The notes under the pieces were generated by a model. The model made no database searches. It saw only the letters and a program-made list of their open reading frames with translations, and was not told the origin of the DNA. Of a stretch of 64,000 nt of DNA, positions 56,258-64,000 are shown piece after piece. Every line of letters starts with the position of its first letter. Position 1 is the stretch's first letter. Both the position numbers and the translations under genes were made by a program. The DNA comes from Coccinella septempunctata (lineage: Eukaryota > Arthropoda > Insecta > Coleoptera > Coccinellidae), in contig NC_058189.1 in the NCBI RefSeq assembly GCF_907165205.1, positions 55,020,270 through 55,084,269 of the forward strand, written 5' to 3'.

Positions 56258-58228
56258 ACTTTGCCCACATGGTATCCCAAATTGCATGATTTTGGCTGTT
56301 TCTGGTACTTCCAGACTAGATATGTGAAAACGTTGAAAGGAGCCCATGGCTCCTTTCCATTAATGGAAGCCGCTTCACGGTATATCTTCATTTGTCTTGG
56401 AGATATAACCAAATTTTGATATTTTGTCGATTTCGAAAATGTTTGAAAACGATATAAACTTTTTACAGGTATTTTTTCACTGGGAATACGACACCATATC
56501 AAATGGACTTTTCACGAAAGTCGAGCCAAGGACTCCTTTCAACGTTTTCAACTATCTATGCTACACCTTTTTAAGTTCAAATTGGCGCTAATCAAAATCA
56601 AAATGACATTAGTCAAAATCAAATTGACAATATCAATTTCAAACTGGCATTAATCAGAAGCAAATTGGCATTAATCAAGTTCAAATTGGTATTGAATATT
56701 GATACTGAACATCATGAAATTGCAATTGTAAAAATCGAACATCAACGTTCGAATGGAACTGAATCAGTTGATCACACAGATAAACACAGCTCTTTTTCTC
56801 TGTCTTTTTCCTTCAAAAATTATGAGTTTTTCTGATGGCAACATCTCGAAAAGTATTATTAAGTATGTATTCGGAGTCTCTCAAATCTTTGCATACTCTG
56901 TGAAATGAAATAGTTAATAGGTATCCAAAGAACAGTGAACAGTAATAAACGTTGATTCTGAAACACAATGGGAGTCTAAAATCGTCTCTTTTTATGATAA
57001 CTTATCAATATCCACAGATTCATTCTGCATTCGATATGCAATATATAAATTTTTTGAGAAAATTCGTTATTCTCGAATAGTTTTTATTAATTATGACGTT
57101 ATTAACTGTGTATATCATTCAATAAAATTTTTTCATTAATACATTTTATTCCAATGAAGAATTCAAATTCAGAATTGCCAATTGGATTTTGCCTATTGTC
57201 AATTTGTAATTGATATTGTCAATTGGATTTTGACTAATGTCATTTCGATTTTGATTAGCGCCAATTTGAACTTGAAAAGGTATATACGTTTCCAAGTCCA
57301 AATTGGCGCTAATCAGAATCAAAATTACATTGTGAAAATCAAATTGGCAACATCTATTTCAAATTGGCATTAATCAGAAGCAAATTGGCCATAATCAATT
57401 TCAAACGGGCATTTATCAATTTCAAATTGACAATAAACAAAATAAAATTGCAGCTGCAAAATACGAACATCAAAGCTCGAATGGAACTGAATAGATTGAT
57501 TACACAGATCAACACACCTAACCAGCTCCTTTTTTCTGCCTTTTTCCTTGAAAAGTTATGAGTTGGTCAAGTTGGAACACTTCGAACGTATTACTATATG
57601 TATATAAGTGTATTCTGAGTCTCTCGAATATTTGCATAGTTTGCGAAATGAAATAAATAATATCCAAATATCAGTGAACAATAATTAACGTGGATTCTGA
57701 AACACAATGAGCGTCTGAAATCGTCTCTTCTTTTGATGGATCATTGAAAAATTGCTCAATTGTGATTATCTTCAGTCTATGTTTTGTAGATGAGAGAGAT
57801 TAGAGAATATCGTTCATAACAATATTGGGAAGGTTGTTGCAAATTCATCGTTCATATCCAAAGATTTATTCCTTCTGCACGGGATATGCAAGATATAATT
57901 TTCTGAAAAAATTCGTTATTCCCGAATGGATTTAATTGATTATTGCGTTATTTACTACGATCTTTTTCATCAAATACATTTTATTAAAATGGAGAATTCA
58001 AATTGCCAATTTGATTCTGTTAATTGTTAATTTGCAATCGACTAATGCCACATTAAAATTGATTATTGCCAATTTGATTCTGATTAATGCCAGTTTGAAA
58101 TTGATGTTGCCAATTTGATTTTGACAAATGTAATTTTGATTTTGATTAGCGCCAATTTGAACTTAAAAAGGTATAGAAGTACCTGAAACAGGCAAAATCA
58201 AGCAACTTTGGAGAACCTGTACATTTAA
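56258..58228. mobile_element. Outer TIR element split by fold-back elements
   Basis: Left TCCCAAATTGCATGATTTTG and TGAAAACGTTGAAAGGAG; inverted inner copy at 56535 (TCCTTTCAACGTTTTCAACT); right GAAGTACCTGAAACAGGC and AAAATCAAGCAACTTTGG. Related to 20000-20205. The 1.6-kb block 56568-58172 sits inside. Confidence 0.6.
56568..58172. mobile_element. Pair of fold-back elements with CAAATTGGCATTAATCAG repeats
   Basis: Unit 1 (56568-57282) starts CTTTTTAAGTTCAAATTGGC and ends in the inverse, GCGCCAATTTGAACTTG. Unit 2 (57290-58172) starts TCCAAATTGGCGCTAATCAG and ends GCGCCAATTTGAACTTAAAA. Each arm is a run of short variants of TCAAATTGGCATTAATCA, so the arms can pair in many registers. The cores share AACACAATG(G/A)G(A/C)GTCT and CGAATGGAACTGAAT. 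Short frames here come from the repeat. Confidence 0.75.
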
Positions 58229-59166
58229 CTCTAAAACACCCCATACAAGAAGAGTACTATTAGGGATTTCATATTATTTCTTCAGTTCTTGCAATGGAAT
58301 ATTACATGTTGATATGAACTATATTTCCAAATCTAACGACAGTTTCATCATGCATAAAATCTTTCTGTGAAATATTGGCAGATTCCATATAAGTTCTGAC
58401 GAGTATTTGTATTTATTTAGTATTCGAAAGGGTTCCTTCACAGTTTCGATCTGAAACGGAGTTCAATTTCCAACATCAAAGCACGCTCGACATGCGAAAG
58501 AGGAATTCGTGAATCAACACTTCCTTTGCGACCTCAGTTGTGACTTCAATTTCACCGCGAAAAATCATTTTTCCACTTCGCAGCACCAACATCGCGTTTC
58601 ATATTCGTGATCTGTATCCGATATGTTGCACGAAAAGGTAAAGTATACGGCGGAAAGAGTTTATGAAATGCTTCTCAGGGGGGTCCCGGGTCCATTGAAA
58701 AGAGACCTCGAATCACGACAATATAAATTTTGCAATAGCGTAGACATTTTTTGTTTATGGCATGTGTTGAATATCGGATTTCAACTTGATTTTTCATTTT
58801 GTTAAAGAATAAAATAATGATGTAGTTACCTGAACTTTGAGTTTTTTGCGGAAAAATATTGACCATAAACAAAATCAAATGAATGTCATTACAGTTGCAA
58901 AATGGCGGAAGCAACGGTTTATTTTGGAGATCAAATGGAGGATAGAAGAAGTAACACTTTGATGGAATCTACCATGGTCCAAGGAAATAATTCAAACCTT
59001 GAATATCTAATGATATTCAAGGTAAAAACAATTCCATACTGCAAGAATCAGAAGCTTCAAAAGTTACTATTATATACTGTTTCTTTGAGTCAAAGAATTT
59101 ACTCAAAAAAATGTGGATCAGTGAATTGAAGGAAATATTGGTGTTCTGGGAAGAATCTAGTATCTA
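58229..59166. other. Probable Pkc53E intron
   Basis: The stretch 58430-58700 is less AT-rich. On the minus strand it has a 41-residue frame starting MKRDVGAAKWKNDF with no known family, and on the plus strand a frame at 58623. Neither resembles Pkc N-terminal exons. Confidence 0.4.
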
Positions 59167-60376
59167 TACTCCATTCACTTTTATTTTAGCAATCGGTTGG
59201 CCATGGAAATTTGACACATTTCACTCTGTATAGTACGAAAATGTGGGGTTATGACGCGTGTCAAAACATTTTTGGGTTTGTTTTAAATCAACGCTTTGTT
59301 GCACGTTCTACGTAAAAGTTTCTGTTATTACGTATGAGTCTCTTCGGAAAATATGTGACGAACATAATTGAAGTTTATACAAACTGATTGAAGGCATACC
59401 AAATCCAGTTATTTGCATGGAAAATACTAGAGATCAGTATAATATCATAATAAGCACTAGGTTGAGGAGAGTTAATGTTCGTTATCTTCTTTGGCTAAAG
59501 TTTGAATACGTTACATCTCTTGTAGATTTCAAACATATTAACCCGAAGATGAAATGCATATGATGCAGTGGTTGGGAATGGGTATCTCCCGAAAGAATTA
59601 ACAGATAATTACAAGAATGGTAAATTCTTCAACAAAAATCATCTTGCATCAATGTAAGTAAAAGGAATTAAAGGAAGTTTCAAGTCAAGATGAACTTCAC
59701 CTTTGAACAAAAATTTCACATGTATAAACAATTAGCAGGACAACTGGTGTGTATTTGTGGCTGTTCATCTTAATACATTGATATAATAATAATAATTAAG
59801 TATTTATTGGTACCTTAAAACATTTACAATGTATAGGACAAGTCAAATGAAAACTAGAAAAATCAATTTCCGGGAACTTATTCTACGATGACATTAATCG
59901 AAAATCCTGTAAACTGTAAACTTTTCGCATTAATTCACTCGAACATAAAAATCTCATAAGCCACCACTTTTTTGGGTCTCCCAATAGAAGGAAATTCTTT
60001 GTCATCCTCTTCATTCACCATCTTTCTGATTGTGGAAATATTCAGCTGAAATATAAGTCGTTCAGATTCAGATGAAACATTATGTAAATTCTCTTACATT
60101 GAATATGTTCGCTACCGTCTGACGTATTGTGGATTTTAGAATATCAGGGTATAACTATTTGAATGAGTGGACCTGAATTCTAAATAGCACTTCCTGAAAC
60201 CCTGTCCCTTTTTTCATTTTTTTTTTCGGCATTTTCGTAATAAAAACTGATATTAGTTGTGGCAACGGCGTTATGACATTAACGACATTTCATAAGTGCC
60301 TTACTCCGTTCTAGTTACAAAAACTTGAGAAAATTATTCCATGGCCAACCGACTGCTAAAATAAATGTGAATGGAT
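59167..60376 (-). mobile_element. TIR DNA transposon, copy B (1.21 kb)
   Basis: Ends TACTCCATTCACTTTTATTT and, inverted, GGCCAACCGACTGCTAAAAT. The minus strand carries the same intron-split helix-turn-helix blocks as copy A (near 60130 and 60050) and GRPKK. On the plus strand, ICMENTRDQYNIIISTRLRR and SGWEWVSPE can be read with a stop between them. Confidence 0.82.
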
Positions 60377-60639
60377 TTTAGATTATACTCAAAAATAGCT
60401 TTTCCTCAATTATTTGTTGTTTTTTCGAATATTTCCACAGAGGAATCTCAATTTCCCTGATAAAATCCTTGGAAGAATTTCGATATATCCAAGAGAAAAA
60501 TACTTGAGAACTAAATTAATCTCTTGTTTATGTTTGGCATATTTAAGCTTCCAATAAATATCTTTCGAAAGCCATAATGAATTCGATAATTTATGACAAC
60601 AAATCGAATCGAGAATCGAATATACCTGGCATATTCAAG

Positions 60640-61318
60640 CTGAAAATGACTGATGGCAAAATAAGTAAATCATTTAATTTCTTCTGTTTTTGAGTAATAG
60701 GACAAAATTAAAATTTGAGCGATTTCAACTTTGGTCATTATCTCCGTTTCTGTTTGTTCTAGGATGTTGAAATGAAGACATTATACAGACACTTTCTTGA
60801 TAGCAATCCAGTGGCATACTATGATTTTTCCCAAAAGGGTCATTTGCTGAGCTATAACATTAAGTTGAGTTTTTCTTATGAAAACAGTAGTTTCAAATGA
60901 CTTAGAAATAATCGCCATTTTTTTTAACGTTTTAGAAATATATCATACATCGCCCTCAGTCTGTTCTAAGTCATTTTAAACTAGGTACTGTTTTCATAAG
61001 AAAAAACTTGTTATAGCTCAGCAAATATATCTACCTGTTGGAAAAAATCATAGTACGCCACCCGATTGCCATCAAACGAGCATCTGAATAATGTTTTCAT
61101 TTCAACATCCTAGCTCAAACAGAAGCGGAGATAATGACCAAAGTTGAAATTTTAATTTTGACCTATAACTCGAAAACAAAAGAAGATAGAGGAATGCAGT
61201 TGATCCCATTATTAGTTTCTCGAAAAAAGACGACAGTAATGTGCCATGCATTTTCCTATATCTCGTTGGGTTGAAAAAGTTGTAGCTCAGGTATCACCAA
61301 TTTTGCCTTCCTGTACAA
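60640..61318. mobile_element. TIR element, GGGCAAAATTGGTGA family
   Basis: The long arms are inverse: TTATCTCCGTTTCTGTT at 60742 and AACAGAAGCGGAGATAA at 61117, AGCAATCCAGTGGCATACTA at 60802 inverted at 61050, and CTTATGAAAACAGTA at 60878 inverted at 60988. The right terminus is CAATTTTGCCTTCCTGTACA; the left terminus is eroded. Confidence 0.78.
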
Positions 61319-61858
61319 TTATCAGACGGTATCGAACATATTCAATATAAGTAATTTCATATTATGTTTCATCTTAATCTGAACGACTTATATTTTAGCT
61401 CAATGTTTTCACAATCAGAAAGATTGATGAATAGGTTGACAAAGAATTTCCTTCTATTGGAAGATTGCAAGATGATTTTTGTCGAAGAATTCAATATTCT
61501 TGAAATAATCTATTAATTCCTTTATTTTTTTCCATTCCCAAGCAATTCATCATATGCATTTCATCTATGGGTTGATTTTTTTTTCAACAACTGAGGTAAC
61601 GTTTTCAACCTTTAGCCAAAGAAGAGAACCAACATTACCTCTTCTCAAGCAACTGTATATTATGTATCCATAATTTCATTTTCTTCCTATTCAAAAATGA
61701 ATATATTCTTGTCCTTTCCAAGCAAATAACTAAATTTCGAATCCCTTCAATCAGTTTCAATGTTGTGACAAATGTGATAATCTCAAATTTTCTCACAGTG
61801 TGGAAGGTATCGAATTTCCATGGCCAACTAAGTGCTTTTATAAAAGTGAATGGAGTAT
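61318..61858 (+). mobile_element. TIR DNA transposon, copy C (deleted)
   Basis: It begins within the family at ATCAGACGGTATCGAACATA, includes the HTH-coding segment (CACAATCAGAAAGATTG) and ends with AAAAGTGAATGGAGTATA. The left TIR and parts of the interior are missing. Confidence 0.75.
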
Positions 61859-62681
61859 ATACATGAAATGGAAGAAAGTTGGACGAGAATTTGTGTCAAA
61901 GAACTTATCCTAAAATAGTTACACCTAAATCAATATTGATGATTATATGACACATGAATGACTCGATATTTTTGGTAAATAATAAATATTTTAGGTAAAT
62001 AAAATATAAAAAGAAAGTAAGATGAAAGAGTGAGTTTTCACTCATAATATTTATAGAGAAATCAAACAGACAAAGTATGTTAAGTATGAAATGAAACCTA
62101 TAAATGATTAATTATGTTGAAATAATTTATTTTTGTTCCGGATATAAGTGTTAAAATATGCACACATTGAAGATACTTCCGAAACGATCTCTTATTCGAA
62201 TCCTAGTCTACGAAACAAATTCAATTCCATTACAAATGAAATGAACAATTGAGAAATAAAATGTTGAGAACTCGTATCCAAATAAATTTCTAGCGCGTTA
62301 TTCAGCGAGTTTCCAACATATAGCTTCTACGCTATTCACCGAAAAGTCATTTTCCCAAGTTGAAGCTACGTGCCATGCTCATCTGAACCTCTGAACGAAT
62401 GAGATTTGTTAAGCTCACCGACTGGGCCAGACAAATTCAATATCGACGTTCGATTCCCAAAATGAGATGTCGGAATTGAAGGAGATATAGAAAACGCTAT
62501 TGAACGTAATATGCTCCATGACATCAACTTATAAAAGAAGTTACCAACAATGAGTTCGGCGGTTTCTTTCATTCCATTTTCCATCACTCGTATCTTTTTT
62601 AGAAAGGACATATACTTCTTTTTAATAAGCTTGGTTTACGTCACTTCTCCAACGAACATTTTTCAAAAAACACAGTAACTA
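61859..62681. other. Spacer between transposon copies C and D
   Basis: A minus-strand frame at 62366-62611 (81 residues, VMENGMKETAELIVGNFFYK) lies in a less AT-rich stretch. I cannot assign it and it lacks C1 or C2 features. Otherwise nothing is seen. Confidence 0.35.
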
Positions 62682-63875
62682 TACTCCATTCACTTTTATT
62701 TCAGGACTCGGTTGGCCATGGAAATTTGACACATTTCACTCTTTATAGTAGGTACGAAAATGTGGGGTTATGACGCTTGTCAAAACATTTTTGGGTTTTA
62801 AATCAACGCTATGTTGCCCGTTCTACGTAAAAGTTTCTGTTATTACGTATTTTATCACAATGTCTGATCTCTTCGGAAAATATGTGACGAACATAATTGA
62901 AATTTATACAAACTGATTGAAGGCATACCAAATACCAGTTATTTGCATGGAAAATACAGGCGATCAGTATAATATCATAATATGCACTAGCTTGAGGAGA
63001 ATTGATGTTCGCTTTCTTCTTTGGCTAAAGTTTGAATACGTTACATCAGTTGTAGATTTCAAAAATATTAACCCGAAGATAAAATGCATATGTTGCAGTG
63101 GTTGGGAATGGGTATCTCCCGAAGGAATTAACAGATAATTACAAGAAAGTTAAATTCTTCAACAAAAATCATCTTGCATCAATATAAGTAAAAGGAATTA
63201 AAGGAAGTTTCAATCAAGATGAACTTCACCTTTGAACAAAATTTCACATGAATAAACAATTAGCAGGACAACTGGCGCATATTTGTGGCTGTTCATCTTA
63301 ATGCATTGAGATAATAATAATAATTAGGTATTTATTGGTACCTTAAAACATTTACAATGTACTCGTATAGGACAAGTCAAATGAAAAATAGAAAAATCAA
63401 TTTTCGGGAACTTATTTTACGATGACATTCATCGAAAATCCTGTAGTAAACTTTTCGCATTAATTCACTCAAACATAAAATTCTCAAATGCCACCACTTT
63501 TTTGGGTCTCCCAATAGAAGGAAATTCTTTGTCATCCTCTTCATTCACAATCTTTCTCACTGTGGAAATATTCAGCTGAAATATAAGTCGTTTAGATTCA
63601 GATGAAACATTATATAAATTCTTCATTCTCTTACATTGAATATGTTCGCTAGCGTCTGACGTATTGTGGATTTTATAATATCAGGGTATAACTGTTTGAA
63701 TGAGCGTACCTGAATTCTAAACAGCACTTTCTAAAGCCCTGTTTCTTTTTTCAATTACTTTCGGCATTTTCGTAAAGATTAGCAGTTGGTTAGAGTTTGT
63801 AGCAACGTCTTTTCGACTTTAACGACAATTCATGTGTGCCAATTTCCGTTCTAGTTTTTTTCCATGGCCAATCTC
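62682..63875 (-). mobile_element. TIR DNA transposon, copy D (1.19 kb)
   Basis: Left end TACTCCATTCACTTTTATTT; the right end stops in CCATGGCCAATC with the outer TIR lost. The minus strand reads STIRQTLANIFN, then LNISTVRKIVNEEDDKEF and SIGRPKKVVAFENFMFE before a stop. The plus strand has a 73-residue frame (62917-63138; ICMENTGDQYNIIICTSLRR, SGWEWVSPEGINR) that is open here and broken in the sister copies. Confidence 0.8.
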
Positions 63876-64000
63876 GAAAGTTTTTTCATAAATTTCACAT
63901 AATAAGAAGGATGACATCAAATTCCAAGAATTTCTACTAAGACAATCTCAATGAAATTCGTGTGTTGAAAGAGACTATTCACTACACAGGGTAAAAAATT

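Noticed and set aside
58902..59129. 75-residue plus-strand frame starting MAEATVYFGDQMED
   Set aside because: Unrecognised and isolated between repeats; no evidence that it is expressed.
62366..62611. 81-residue minus-strand frame as a possible N-terminal Pkc exon
   Set aside because: It lacks the pseudosubstrate and the Cys/His pattern of C1 domains.

Overview
This window is an AT-rich, TE-dense piece of an animal nuclear genome, almost certainly an insect. I suspect a beetle, but the sequence alone does not settle that. The evidence is GT-AG introns of 0.1 kb to more than 10 kb, two protein genes whose exons match well-known insect families, and a repeat load of mariner relics, MITEs, a Jockey-like LINE tail and short satellites. 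There is no prokaryotic gene organisation, no tRNA or rRNA that I can recognise, and no CRISPR array.

Layout. 1-1012 is a satellite array cut by the window edge. 1-14.5 kb is otherwise intergenic, with a TIR transposon, several MITEs and a hammerhead-like motif. 15.4-28.3 kb (+) holds a complete nine-exon gene for a 521-residue SLC17-type major facilitator (sialin / inorganic phosphate cotransporter group). 28.3-34.7 kb is intergenic and contains one coding-like, apparently broken fragment at 32.5-33.0 kb. 34.7-54.0 kb (-) holds the last nine exons of a conventional protein kinase C of the Pkc53E type: C2 domain, kinase domain and C-tail. The two genes are convergent. The exons for the Pkc pseudosubstrate and both C1 domains are not visible. 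They should lie to the right of 64,000, which makes 54-64 kb intronic.

The Pkc introns carry most of the repeats. They include a three-level nest (palindromic CTCGAG-rich element, then a TIR element, then an internally deleted DD41D mariner), a 175-bp satellite repeated five times, a mariner relic with an 8-bp tandem expansion inside its old transposase, a TIR element interrupted by a Jockey-like reverse transcriptase fragment, and two neighbouring fold-back elements. The last 5 kb has three of the four copies of one 1.2-kb TIR transposon. It retains a helix-turn-helix segment split by its own intron.

Functional links between the two genes are not evident. One is a membrane anion transporter and the other a calcium/diacylglycerol-regulated kinase. 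The most interesting leads are the hammerhead-like motifs at 8.5 and 19.0 kb, the MITE with an empty site elsewhere in the window, the repeated GTGAAGTGGAT motif of the 38-40 kb element, and the broken coding fragment between the genes.
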